Below, piece by piece: positions 26,881 through 35,090 of a stretch of 64,000 bases of DNA. Numbering within the stretch: the stretch's first letter is position 1; each line of letters starts with the position of its first letter. The notes below the pieces were generated by a model, which was given only the letters and a program-made list of their open reading frames with translations, ran no database searches and was not told where the DNA came from. Source of the stretch: Gilvirhabdus luticola (GTDB lineage Bacteria > Bacteroidota > Bacteroidia > Flavobacteriales > Flavobacteriaceae); assembly GCF_032583975.1 (NCBI RefSeq), contig NZ_JAWHTF010000007.1; one strand, given 5' to 3'. Made by a program: the position numbers and the translations under genes.

Positions 26881-27963
26881 ATGAAAGACACTGCCTTATC
26901 AGAAACTCATATAGCTTTAGGTGCAAAAATGGTGCCTTTTGCAGGATATAATATGCCTGTGCAATATGAAGGTGTAAATATAGAGCATGAAACCGTAAGA
27001 CATGCAGTTGGTGTTTTTGATGTTTCACACATGGGCGAATTTTTAATAGAAGGTGAACATGCTTTAGAACTCATCCAGAAGGTGTCAAGCAATGATGCTT
27101 CAAAATTGACCATAGGCAAAGCACAATATAGTTGTTTACCAAATGATGATGGAGGAATTGTTGATGATTTAATTATTTACAGAGTTAAAGAGAAAACCTA
27201 TCTCCTAGTTGTAAATGCTAGTAATATTGAAAAAGATTGGAACTGGATTCATTCTAAAAATGATGTTGGTGCAATTATGCGAGATTTAAGTAACGATTAT
27301 TCCTTACTTGCCATTCAAGGTCCAAAGGCTATCGAAGCTATGCAAAGTCTTACCAGTCACGATTTATCTGAAATAAAGTTCTACAATTTTATAGTTGGTG
27401 ATTTTGCAGGTATTGATTACGTTATTATTTCTGCAACTGGTTACACTGGTAGTGGTGGATTTGAAATCTATTGCAAGAACAGTGAAGTAAAACAAGTTTG
27501 GGATAAGGTACTCGAAGCAGGTAAAGATTATGGCATTAAACCAATTGGTCTGGCTGCGCGAGATACACTTCGTCTAGAAATGGGGTATTGTCTCTACGGA
27601 AACGATATTGATGATACAACGTCTCCTATTGAAGCTGGTTTAGGTTGGATTACCAAATTCACAAAAGAATTTACAAATTCCCTTGCTTTAGAAGACGAAA
27701 AACGTCGTGGTCCAGAACGCAAACTTATAGCTTTTGAACTCGACGAACGTGGTATTCCTCGTCATGGTTATGACATTGTAGATGGCCATGGTATAAAAAT
27801 TGGTGAAGTAACTTCCGGAACGATGTCACCATCACTTGCCAAGGGTATTGGTTTAGGGTATGTGCCAACTATATTTTCGGAAATTGGCAGTAAAATCCAA
27901 ATCCAAATACGTAAAAATGCGGTTCCTGCAACTGTTGTGAAACTACCCTTTTATAAAGGTTAA
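26881..27963 (+). CDS. gcvT: Aminomethyltransferase (glycine cleavage T protein)
   Basis: The T protein transfers the methylene group from the lipoyl-bound aminomethyl intermediate to tetrahydrofolate, releasing ammonia. It has 360 aa and is complete. Motifs include KMVPFAGYNMPVQYEG (residues 16-31), VFDVSHMGEF, LAIQGPKA, TGYTGSGGFEIYC and LAARDTLRLEMGYCLYGND, with the conserved folate-contact acidic and arginine residues in order. The gcvH and gcvP genes are not in the window, so the system is split, as in many flavobacteria. A NAD-dependent reductase gene follows after 27 bp. Confidence 0.96.
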   Translation: MKDTALSETHIALGAKMVPFAGYNMPVQYEGVNIEHETVRHAVGVFDVSHMGEFLIEGEHALELIQKVSSNDASKLTIGKAQYSCLPNDDGGIVDDLIIYRVKEKTYLLVVNASNIEKDWNWIHSKNDVGAIMRDLSNDYSLLAIQGPKAIEAMQSLTSHDLSEIKFYNFIVGDFAGIDYVIISATGYTGSGGFEIYCKNSEVKQVWDKVLEAGKDYGIKPIGLAARDTLRLEMGYCLYGNDIDDTTSPIEAGLGWITKFTKEFTNSLALEDEKRRGPERKLIAFELDERGIPRHGYDIVDGHGIKIGEVTSGTMSPSLAKGIGLGYVPTIFSEIGSKIQIQIRKNAVPATVVKLPFYKG

Positions 27964-27990
27964 AAATGCTTCTTAACTTAAGTGATATTA

Positions 27991-28824
27991 ATGAAGGAGA
28001 AAGAAAGCAAACATCGTATCTTAATTTTAGGCGCAAGCGGTTTTATAGGCAATGCCATCTACAAAGAACTCTGCTCCTATTTTAAAACATTTGGTACTTA
28101 CCAAACACCTAAACGAGAATTTGAAAAAAACAAACACTTCTTTCAATATCAAGTTGAAGAGGACGACGTGGTTGGAATTCTTAAAGCTGTTAGGCCAACC
28201 ATCATAATTTCGGCATTAAGAGGTGATTTTTCTGCGCAAGTCATTGCACATACCCATATTTTAGAATACTTAAAAACCAGTAGAAGTAAAATTATTTTTT
28301 TGTCATCAGCCAATGTATTTGATGCCTATAGCCAATATCCTAGTTATGAAACAGACAAAACATTAAGTAACAGTATTTATGGGCATTTTAAGATCAAAAT
28401 TGAAAACATGCTTTTGCGTTTGCCAAAAAGACAGGTAGCCATCATTAGACTGCCCATGGTTTTTGGTTCGCAATCTCCTAGGATACAGGAACTCAAAATG
28501 TTTCTAAAAACCAATGAACCTATTGAAGTCTTTCCTAATCTAATAATGAATGTTACAACAGATAATAAAGTTACTCAACAAATTCATTATATTATAAATA
28601 GAAACAAAAGTGGTATTTTTCATTTAGGAAGTAGAGATTTAGTGCATCACGACGAATTTATTAAGGATATAATTCATACATTAAATTATCCAATTCCTGT
28701 TTTCAAGCAAGTTTTTACCACTAATAATGACAGATACTTGGCTGTTCTACCAAAAAACAATAAGCTACCTAAACACCTGCAAATTGATAGTCAGGAAATC
28801 CTTACTGAACTTTCTATAACCTAA
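27991..28824 (+). CDS. NAD(P)-dependent sugar-nucleotide reductase/epimerase-like (SDR extended)
   Basis: The protein has 277 aa from the ATG at 27991. A GTG at 27982 in the same frame is a weaker alternative. The Rossmann motif is LGASGFIGNAIY near residue 13, followed by SALRGD, FLSSANVFD and an active-site tyrosine/lysine pair in NSIYGHFKIKIEN. The layout is that of the RmlD/dTDP-4-dehydrorhamnose reductase branch. However, the usual rml partners are absent, so the substrate is uncertain. It follows gcvT closely and precedes the pterin dehydratase gene by 39 bp. Confidence 0.78.
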   Translation: MKEKESKHRILILGASGFIGNAIYKELCSYFKTFGTYQTPKREFEKNKHFFQYQVEEDDVVGILKAVRPTIIISALRGDFSAQVIAHTHILEYLKTSRSKIIFLSSANVFDAYSQYPSYETDKTLSNSIYGHFKIKIENMLLRLPKRQVAIIRLPMVFGSQSPRIQELKMFLKTNEPIEVFPNLIMNVTTDNKVTQQIHYIINRNKSGIFHLGSRDLVHHDEFIKDIIHTLNYPIPVFKQVFTTNNDRYLAVLPKNNKLPKHLQIDSQEILTELSIT

Positions 28825-28863
28825 AAAAATGATTACATTTAGTAATCTTAAAAAATAAGAAAA

Positions 28864-29154
28864 ATGGAAAAACTTTCAGAACAAGACATAGAAAAAAGAT
28901 TATTGCATTTTCCGGATTGGGATTATTTTGATAATGCGATACATGCAGAATTTGAATTCGAAAATTTTAAAGATTGCTTTAGCGCCATGAGCCGTATTGC
29001 TTTTGAGTGTGAAGCTTTGAACCATCATCCAGACTGGTCTAACGTATATAATATTCTTTCTATTTCACTTTCTACTCACGATGCTAATGGTGTTACCTTA
29101 AAAGATTTTCAATTGGCAGAAGCAATTGAAGCCATTGTTGAAGTTGAAGAATAA
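28864..29154 (+). CDS. 4a-hydroxytetrahydrobiopterin dehydratase
   Basis: A 96-aa pterin-4a-carbinolamine dehydratase (PCD/PhhB family) that recycles the cofactor used by aromatic amino acid hydroxylases. The signature is intact: CEALNHHPDWSNVYN with the paired histidines, then the S-x-STHDANGVTLKDFQLA stretch. The full length is right for the family. No phenylalanine hydroxylase lies next to it. It is transcribed in the same direction as gcvT and yebC and may share a transcript with the reductase upstream. Confidence 0.93.
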   Translation: MEKLSEQDIEKRLLHFPDWDYFDNAIHAEFEFENFKDCFSAMSRIAFECEALNHHPDWSNVYNILSISLSTHDANGVTLKDFQLAEAIEAIVEVEE

Positions 29155-29179
29155 CTTTTAATGTAAAAATCCATTTTAT

Positions 29180-29187
29180 TAAATTTG
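29180..29187 (+). promoter_or_regulatory. -7 promoter element for the YebC-family gene
   Basis: TAAATTTG matches TAnnTTTG and ends 36 bp before the ATG at 29224. No -33 TTG at the standard distance. Confidence 0.4.
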
Positions 29188-29223
29188 ACAACTCAAATTA
29201 AGACAAACCTTTAAACAAAATTT

Positions 29224-29943
29224 ATGGGAAGAGCTTTTGAATTTCGTAAAGCACGAAAAATGAAACGTTGGGCTGCCATGAGCAAAGCCTTTACTCGTAT
29301 TGGCAAAGATATAGTCATGGCTGTGAAAGAAGGTGGCCCAGATCCTGATAGCAATGCAAGGTTAAGAGCGGTGATACAGAATGCCAAGTCTGTAAACATG
29401 CCAAAAGATAATATAGAACGTGCTATTAAAAGAGCAAACGATAAAAATCAAGGCGATTACAAAGAAGTTTTGTTTGAAGGTTATGCTCCACATGGTATTG
29501 CTATATTGGTTGAAACTGCAACAGATAATAATACACGAACTGTTGCTAATATTAGAAGTTATTTTAATAAATGTGATGGCAGTTTAGGAACATCAGGTTC
29601 AGTGGTTTTTATGTTTGACCATACTTGTAATTTTAGAATTCCAAGTGAAGGATTAGATCCTGAAGAAATTGAACTTGAATTTATAGATTATGGAGCCGAA
29701 GAAGTTTTTGTTGATGACGATGGTATTCTAATTTATGCACCTTTTGAAAGTTTCGGAGCTATTCAATCAGCTTTAGAAGAGCGAAATATTGACATATTAT
29801 CTTCAGGATTTGAACGTATTCCGCAAGTCACAAAAAAATTAACTGAAGAACAAGCTGCTGACGTTGAAAAACTTCTCGAAAAGATAGAAGAAGATGATGA
29901 CGTGCAAAACGTATATCATACTATGGAGGAAGCTTCCGAATAA
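29224..29943 (+). CDS. YebC/PmpR family protein
   Basis: A 239-aa YebC-family protein, long known as a DNA-binding regulator. Recent work on family members also shows a role as a ribosome-associated factor that relieves stalling at proline stretches. The N-terminus has MGRAFEFRKARKMKRWAAMS and FTRIGKDIVMAV. The middle has NMPKDNIERAIKRA and the family motif FEGYAPHGIAILVE. The domain order is complete. The N-terminal wording (MGRAFEFRKARK rather than MAGHSKWANIK) is the Bacteroidota variant. The MFS gene begins 19 bp downstream. Confidence 0.93.
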   Translation: MGRAFEFRKARKMKRWAAMSKAFTRIGKDIVMAVKEGGPDPDSNARLRAVIQNAKSVNMPKDNIERAIKRANDKNQGDYKEVLFEGYAPHGIAILVETATDNNTRTVANIRSYFNKCDGSLGTSGSVVFMFDHTCNFRIPSEGLDPEEIELEFIDYGAEEVFVDDDGILIYAPFESFGAIQSALEERNIDILSSGFERIPQVTKKLTEEQAADVEKLLEKIEEDDDVQNVYHTMEEASE

Positions 29944-29962
29944 GTAATATAATATTAAGCTT

Positions 29963-31138
29963 ATGGCCAAAACAAAATTGATTTTACCAATTATTGTAAT
30001 ATCTCAATTTTGTTGTACATCACTCTGGTTTGCAGGAAATGGCGTCATGAGTGATTTGATCGAGGCTTTTAATTTAAACAGTGCAGCTCTTGGCCATTTA
30101 ACTTCTGCAGTTCAATTTGGATTTATTGTTGGCACACTAATCTTTGCACTTCTTACTATTGCAGATCGCTTTTCTCCTTCAAAAGTATTTCTTATCAGTG
30201 CGTTATGTGGTGCACTATTTAATCTTGGAACGATTATAGAAACTAACAGTTTTACATCATTAATTTTTTTAAGGTTTATGGTTGGTTTCTTTTTAGCAGG
30301 AATTTATCCTGTGGGCATGAAGATAGCAGCCGATTATTATGATAAAGGTTTAGGAAAATCATTAAGCTTTTTGGTTGGCGCCTTGGTTATAGGTACAGCT
30401 TTCCCACATCTGATAAAAGAATTCTCAACAGAGTTATCCTGGAAATCAGTACTGATATTTACCTCTTCAATAGCATCTCTTGGTGGTTTGCTATTGGTTT
30501 TGTTAGTTCCAAATGGACCTTACAGAAAGAGAAGTCAAAAGTTAGATTTCACAGCTTTGTTCAAAGTATTTAAAAATAATAACTTTCGCTCAGCAGCTTT
30601 TGGTTATTTTGGGCATATGTGGGAATTGTATACATTCTGGGCTTTCGTTCCAGTTATACTGACCTCTTATTCCAAAATTCATCCTGAAACACAATTTAAT
30701 GTTCCTTTTCTTTCGTTTTTAATTATTGGTTTAGGAGGTGTTTCATGTGTTTTTGGAGGCTATATTTCACAAATTAAAGGCATTAAGAATACTGCTTTTA
30801 CTGCGTTGCTACTTTCAGGTATATGTTGCGTTATATCTCCAATTATTTTTTATATCAATTCTTCCCATGTGATAGTGGTTTTTCTTATGTTCTGGGGTTT
30901 GGTTGTTATTGCCGATTCACCATTGTTTTCAACCATGGTTGCACAAAATGCAGAAGCTGAAATAAAAGGAACTGCATTAACTATAGTCAATTGTATTGGA
31001 TTTTCAATTACCATATTCAGCATTCAATTAATCAATTTACTTATCGGGCATTGGACTCCCAAATATGTGTTCACAATATTGACTATTGGTCCATTATTTG
31101 GACTTATTGCTCTGTATAAGAATAGAAAATTGAGTTGA
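29963..31138 (+). CDS. MFS transporter
   Basis: A 391-aa major facilitator with about 12 hydrophobic helices. The N-terminus has FCCTSLWFAGNGVMSDL and the loop after helix 2 has ADRFSPSKVF, a variant of the GxxxDRxGRK/R motif. FLAGIYPVGMKIAADYY lies in helices 4-5. The protein belongs to the CynX/NimT-like or general drug/nutrient MFS group, but the substrate is not determinable. It lies 19 bp after the YebC-family gene and converges on the NYN-domain gene, whose stop is 5 bp away. Confidence 0.85.
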   Translation: MAKTKLILPIIVISQFCCTSLWFAGNGVMSDLIEAFNLNSAALGHLTSAVQFGFIVGTLIFALLTIADRFSPSKVFLISALCGALFNLGTIIETNSFTSLIFLRFMVGFFLAGIYPVGMKIAADYYDKGLGKSLSFLVGALVIGTAFPHLIKEFSTELSWKSVLIFTSSIASLGGLLLVLLVPNGPYRKRSQKLDFTALFKVFKNNNFRSAAFGYFGHMWELYTFWAFVPVILTSYSKIHPETQFNVPFLSFLIIGLGGVSCVFGGYISQIKGIKNTAFTALLLSGICCVISPIIFYINSSHVIVVFLMFWGLVVIADSPLFSTMVAQNAEAEIKGTALTIVNCIGFSITIFSIQLINLLIGHWTPKYVFTILTIGPLFGLIALYKNRKLS

Positions 31139-31143
31139 TTTTT

Positions 31144-31872
31144 TTATTTATTTCTTACGTAAATAAGTTTAAATCGAGTATTGCTTTGGTCTCGTTGTTC
31201 TATTTCAAACTGATCTAAAGATTTGAATAATGGTGTTAATTTCTCAAAACCAAAATTACGAGAATCAAAGTTCGGTTGCTTTTTAATTATTAAGGAGCCA
31301 ACATCACCAAGAAAAGCCCATCCATCTTCATCGGCTGCATCTGAAACAGAATTTTTAAGAAGTCTTATCACTTTTGGTGTAATATTATACAGGTTTTCCT
31401 TTTTAGATTTTCCTTGAGCGTCTGGTTTTTCTGTATCTTTCTTTAAAATTTCGAGATAAATAAATTTATCACAAGCAACAATAAAAGGATCTGGAGTCTT
31501 CTTTTCGCCTATACCGAAAACCTGTAAACCAGCCTCTCGCAATCTTGTAGCAAGTTTTGTAAAATCGCTATCTGAAGACACTAAACAAAAACCATTAACT
31601 TTTCCAGAATATAAAATGTCCATAGCGTCTATAATCATGGCAGAATCTGTCGCATTCTTTCCCGTGGTATAACCATATTGTTGTATTGGTGTAATCGCAT
31701 TTTCGAGTAGAATATTTTTCCATTTAGACAAATGTGGTTTTGTCCAATCTCCGTAAATACGCTTTATGGTTGGTGTACCATACTTGGTAATCTCTTCCAT
31801 CATTTCCTTAATGTACTTTGATGGTATATTGTCGCCATCTATTAAGACAGCCAGTTTTATGTCTTTTATCAT
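31144..31872 (-). CDS. NYN-domain (PIN-like RNase) protein with C-terminal OST-HTH/LOTUS domain
   Basis: A 242-aa protein. Residues 5-145 form a NYN domain of the PIN-like nuclease superfamily, with the acidic active-site residues in AVLIDGDNIPSKY (Asp12, Asp14 region), KNATDSAMIIDAMD and LVSSDSDFTKLA. The C-terminal 75 residues (KVIRLLKNSVSDAADEDGWA, then LGDVGSLIIKKQPNFDSRNFG) match an OST-HTH/LOTUS RNA-binding domain. This pairing points to RNA processing or turnover. A TATCTTTA element about 5-13 bp upstream of the start resembles a -7 box but is very close. Confidence 0.87.
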   Translation of the reverse strand: MIKDIKLAVLIDGDNIPSKYIKEMMEEITKYGTPTIKRIYGDWTKPHLSKWKNILLENAITPIQQYGYTTGKNATDSAMIIDAMDILYSGKVNGFCLVSSDSDFTKLATRLREAGLQVFGIGEKKTPDPFIVACDKFIYLEILKKDTEKPDAQGKSKKENLYNITPKVIRLLKNSVSDAADEDGWAFLGDVGSLIIKKQPNFDSRNFGFEKLTPLFKSLDQFEIEQRDQSNTRFKLIYVRNK

Positions 31873-31928
31873 TTTTTAAAGATACTGAAATAATAGTGAA
31901 ACCTTATAAGTTATTATACCTAATTAAG

Positions 31929-33311
31929 CTAAATAGTATTTTTAAAAACGAGCGAAAAAGAAGTGTACTTTCCAACCTCTGAACTTACTAGCAAGTTGCC
32001 TCCATGCTTTTTTAGAATATTTTTTGAAAGACTCAAACCTATGCCTGAACCATTCTTTTTTGTTGTGTAAAATGGAATAAATATCTGATTCATAATTTCT
32101 TCTTCAATACCTTTTCCATTATCAGTAACAATAATGGAGGTCTTGTCTGGTTCAATTATACAATGGAGTTTAATGGTTGGATTTTCTCTACCATTTAATG
32201 CATGAATGCTATTGTTTATTAAATTTATTAAAACTTGTTCTATCAAATTACTGTCTGCGACTATCATAGCATTTGCAGGTATATTATCAACTGTTAAATT
32301 AATCTTATTATCATCAGCCAAATGTTGCATAAGTAACTTTACATTCAACAACAGCTTTTTAATATTCAACTTTTTTAATTGGGGTACTGGAACATTAGAA
32401 ATCGTTCTGTAATCCTTTACAAACGTTAATAAACCATCAGATCTTTTTTTTATGGTAGTTGCTGCCGCATTGATATCATTAATATCATCCTTATCTATTT
32501 TTGCATCTTTAAGAGGCTCTCCTTTTTCATTTTCGGTTAGCGATTTAATAGTGGATGCTAAAGATGCAACTGGCGTGAAAGAATTTAGCATTTCATGCGC
32601 TAAAATTCTAATTACATTATGCCATGCTTCAATTTCTTTTTGTTCAATTTCGGATCTAATATCCTGAAATGTTATAATGAGATAGTCTTCATTTAGTAAT
32701 TGTATATTTATTACTTCCAACGAAAGTTGTTTTCTTTCTAAATCAACGTCATAATCAACTAACGTCCTGCCTCCATCAGCTATTCTTTTTATTTCTTTTA
32801 CCAGCCATGGAACTTGATTAGATAAGCGATGCCAGTATTTATGTTCAGGTTGATGAAGAATTTTACATGCAGCTTTGTTTAAAAATAATATTTCGTTTTC
32901 AGAATGTGCGCTAAACAAATCGGATTTTAGAATAGAAATAATACCTAGATTGACGTGCTCAATAATGTATTTGAAGTATTTGTATTGTGCCTCTTTTTCA
33001 ATCTTGTTTCGCTTAAAAATCTTAATTATTAAATTAAAATCATCATATACTTTTGAAAAAGAATCTCCCTTTTTTGTTGGTGAAAAATACACAGAATAGT
33101 CCTCATTCTTTAATGCATCTAAAAATTTAACCAAAGAATAGTTTGTGTTATTAACATACTTGATTAAAAAAATAACTTGCAAAATAATTAGGATCCCGAT
33201 TCCAGATGTACTAAACCAATACTCCTTTTGTAGTACATAAGAAAGAAGTAAACAAAAAATTACAATGATTAAAATGCGGGAGACAACTTGTATGGTAAAC
33301 TTTTTTATCAA
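31929..33311 (-). CDS. Membrane sensor histidine kinase (NtrY/AtoS-like)
   Basis: A 460-aa kinase with two N-terminal membrane helices (about residues 8-28 and 33-52) joined by a very short loop, so no real periplasmic sensor domain exists. Residues 75-215 look like a linker plus a PAS-like domain. The phosphoacceptor is in RILAHEMLNSFTPVASL (His near 240). The ATPase has NLINNSIHALNG, VTDNGKGIEEE, FYTTKKNGSGIGLSLSK and GGNLLVSS. It sits 10 bp downstream of the response regulator, so the pair is a two-component system. It probably senses a membrane or cytosolic cue. Confidence 0.92.
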   Translation of the reverse strand: MIKKFTIQVVSRILIIVIFCLLLSYVLQKEYWFSTSGIGILIILQVIFLIKYVNNTNYSLVKFLDALKNEDYSVYFSPTKKGDSFSKVYDDFNLIIKIFKRNKIEKEAQYKYFKYIIEHVNLGIISILKSDLFSAHSENEILFLNKAACKILHQPEHKYWHRLSNQVPWLVKEIKRIADGGRTLVDYDVDLERKQLSLEVINIQLLNEDYLIITFQDIRSEIEQKEIEAWHNVIRILAHEMLNSFTPVASLASTIKSLTENEKGEPLKDAKIDKDDINDINAAATTIKKRSDGLLTFVKDYRTISNVPVPQLKKLNIKKLLLNVKLLMQHLADDNKINLTVDNIPANAMIVADSNLIEQVLINLINNSIHALNGRENPTIKLHCIIEPDKTSIIVTDNGKGIEEEIMNQIFIPFYTTKKNGSGIGLSLSKNILKKHGGNLLVSSEVGKYTSFSLVFKNTI

Positions 33312-33321
33312 ACCTTAAAAT

Positions 33322-34704
33322 TTACAGATCGTATTTTTCCATTCTTCTGTATAATGCTGCTCTTGTTAATCCTAACTCTTTAGCAGCCTTTGAAATGTTT
33401 CCGTCATGCTTTTCTATCGCTTTTTCAACTAACAATTTTTCTACTTCCTGAATATTAAAGTTATCAAATTCTAAACTCCTACCCTTTGCTGATTTTGGTA
33501 TAATGGTTAGATTAAAATCTGACGGCATAATTTGTCCGCTATCAGACATTATTACACTACGTTCTATGGTATGTTGTATCTCTCTAACGTTCCCAGGCCA
33601 ATTATGAGATTTTAGTGCCTGAATAGCTTCTTTAGAAATCTTCAAATTGGGTTTATTGTATTTAGTTTTATAAACATTTAAAAAATGATTGATAAAATCT
33701 AAAATATCTTCTGGACGATCTCTTAAAGGTGGAATCTCTATCTCAACAGTATTAATTCTAAAGAGTAAGTCTTGCCTAAATATACCTTCTGCAACCCATT
33801 GCTTTAATGGTGCATTTGTAGCAAAAAGAATTCTTGCATTAAATGGTCTTTCTATGCTTTCACCTATTCTCGTGGTTTTTCGTTCTTGCAGAACAGCTAA
33901 AAGCTTTGATTGAAGATTTATTGGAAGGTTACCAATCTCATCTAAAAATATTGTTCCATTTTCCGCAATTTCAAATCTACCTGGTTTGTCTTCATAGGCA
34001 TCAGTAAAAGAACCTTTTTTATGACCAAATAATTCACTTTCAAAAAGATTTTCACTTAACGAGCCCAAATCAACATGAATAAAAGGTCCCTTTGATTGTT
34101 TTGATCTTTTGTGAATCTCTCTGGCCAAATGCTGTTTTCCAGTTCCATTTTCTCCAAGAATTAAAACATTGGCATCTGTTACACTTACTCTCTCAACAAC
34201 ATCCATCACTACATTCATTGCTTTTGACTTGCCTATTAAAGGTCCAAACTTTTTATCATTCTCAATTAATAATGTTTCATTGGTTTGCTTTAAAATGTCT
34301 ATTTTTTCATTGGTTCTTTTAAGCTCCAATCCTGCTCTGATTGTTGATAAAAATTTTTCGTTAGACCATGGTTTAAGAATAAAGTCAAATGCCCCATTCT
34401 TTATGGCATTTACTGCTAACCTAACTTCACCATACGCAGTCATTAAAATTACAATCATTCTAGAATCAATATTTAATATATGATTCAACCAATACATTCC
34501 TTCTTTACCATCATTATATCCAATACGATAGTTCATATCTAAAACAATAATATCGATTTTCTGTTTAGAGATTATTTGATTTATTTCTCTCGGATTATTT
34601 TGAGTTATCACATTTAAATAATGCTTTTTCAGTAATAATTTAGCCGATAATAATACATCTTCATCATCATCTATTATTAAAATAGTAGCATTTATTTTAG
34701 ACAT
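33322..34704 (-). CDS. Sigma-54-dependent NtrC-type response regulator
   Basis: A 460-aa regulator. The receiver domain has acidic residues in IDDDED and the phosphorylation Asp near residue 56 (IIVLDMNY). The AAA+ domain has Walker A GENGTGKQH, a sigma-54 contact loop GSFTDA in ELFGHKKGSFTDA and Walker B IFLDEIGNLP. A Fis-type helix-turn-helix closes the protein (NISKAAKELGLTRAALYRRM). The loop differs from the canonical GAFTGA in positions 2 and 5. The F-T core is kept, and GAFTDA-like loops are frequent in this phylum. Its divergent neighbour carries two palindromes and a sigma-54-like promoter, the probable targets. Confidence 0.94.
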   Translation of the reverse strand: MSKINATILIIDDDEDVLLSAKLLLKKHYLNVITQNNPREINQIISKQKIDIIVLDMNYRIGYNDGKEGMYWLNHILNIDSRMIVILMTAYGEVRLAVNAIKNGAFDFILKPWSNEKFLSTIRAGLELKRTNEKIDILKQTNETLLIENDKKFGPLIGKSKAMNVVMDVVERVSVTDANVLILGENGTGKQHLAREIHKRSKQSKGPFIHVDLGSLSENLFESELFGHKKGSFTDAYEDKPGRFEIAENGTIFLDEIGNLPINLQSKLLAVLQERKTTRIGESIERPFNARILFATNAPLKQWVAEGIFRQDLLFRINTVEIEIPPLRDRPEDILDFINHFLNVYKTKYNKPNLKISKEAIQALKSHNWPGNVREIQHTIERSVIMSDSGQIMPSDFNLTIIPKSAKGRSLEFDNFNIQEVEKLLVEKAIEKHDGNISKAAKELGLTRAALYRRMEKYDL

Positions 34705-34741
34705 TTTAATTGAATTGATTCCTAATTGCTAAAGTACGAAA

Positions 34742-34779
34742 TGTTCGATAACGAACAATATTATGTTCGAAAATGAACA
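34742..34779. promoter_or_regulatory. Tandem palindromes, probable enhancer-binding sites
   Basis: TGTTCGATAACGAACA (34742-34757) has perfect 6-bp arms. TGTTCGAAAATGAACA (34764-34779) has one mismatch. Their centres are 22 bp apart, about two helical turns, so two dimers would sit on the same DNA face. They lie about 85-110 bp upstream of the sigma-54-like promoter and 38-75 bp from the regulator's own start. This is where an NtrC-type activator would bind. Confidence 0.65.
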
Positions 34780-34843
34780 CTATTATTATTTAGTTATAAA
34801 TTTAAATAATTGTTTATCAGTTAGTTAAAGTGTTATAATGTTT

Positions 34844-34859
34844 TGGCATAAGGATTGGT
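34844..34859 (+). promoter_or_regulatory. Sigma-54-like promoter for the export operon
   Basis: TGGCATAAGGATTGGT aligns with TGGCACGNNNNTTGCW. The -24 TGGCA and the -12 TTG are kept at the required spacing, and the C after TTG is replaced by G. Transcription would start near 34869-34872, giving a leader of about 220 bases. Confidence 0.6.
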
Positions 34860-34897
34860 AATATAAGAGCAATCATCAATCAAAAAAATCGAACCTT

Positions 34898-34993
34898 ATG
34901 AAATTACTTACATCGATAGCGCTTATACAAGCACAATGCAAAATATCAATTTTAGCATTCATCAAAATTCTTTATTTAAAATTTATAATTTAA
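34898..34993 (+). CDS. Tiny ORF in the sigma-54 leader (31 aa)
   Basis: ATG-initiated frame of 31 codons (MKLLTSIALIQAQCKISILA onward, ending LYLKFII). It is hydrophobic with spaced lysines and compatible with one membrane helix. It starts about 27 bases after the inferred transcription start. No homologue is known to me. It could be a leader peptide, a small membrane protein or chance. Confidence 0.25.
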   Translation: MKLLTSIALIQAQCKISILAFIKILYLKFII

Positions 34994-34999
34994 AAAGTC

Positions 35000-35065
35000 A
35001 TGTTATCTATACTTATTGAATTAATCATATTTATTATAGACTATGTTGGAATGAGTTTACTATAA
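35000..35065 (+). CDS. Tiny hydrophobic ORF in the sigma-54 leader (21 aa)
   Basis: A 21-codon frame reading MLSILIELIIFIIDYVGMSL plus a final L, almost entirely hydrophobic. It follows the first tiny ORF by 6 bp and ends 25 bp before the adaptor start. Short enough to be chance, but its composition fits a single membrane helix. Confidence 0.22.
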   Translation: MLSILIELIIFIIDYVGMSLL

Positions 35066-35090
35066 AATATAATTGTAAAATAATTTAGTC

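Larger units (their letters stand above)
34705..35090. other. 386-bp divergent regulatory region between the NtrC-type regulator and the export operon
   Basis: It contains, from left to right, two palindromes (34742-34757 and 34764-34779), a sigma-54-like promoter (34844-34859) and two very short hydrophobic ORFs (34898-34993 and 35000-35065) before the adaptor ATG at 35091. No other gene is seen. Confidence 0.65.

Noticed and set aside
34742..34779. Palindromes as LexA-type or MarR-type operators
   Set aside because: The spacing to a sigma-54-like promoter and the adjacent NtrC-type regulator make enhancer sites the simpler reading. No LexA or MarR gene is nearby.
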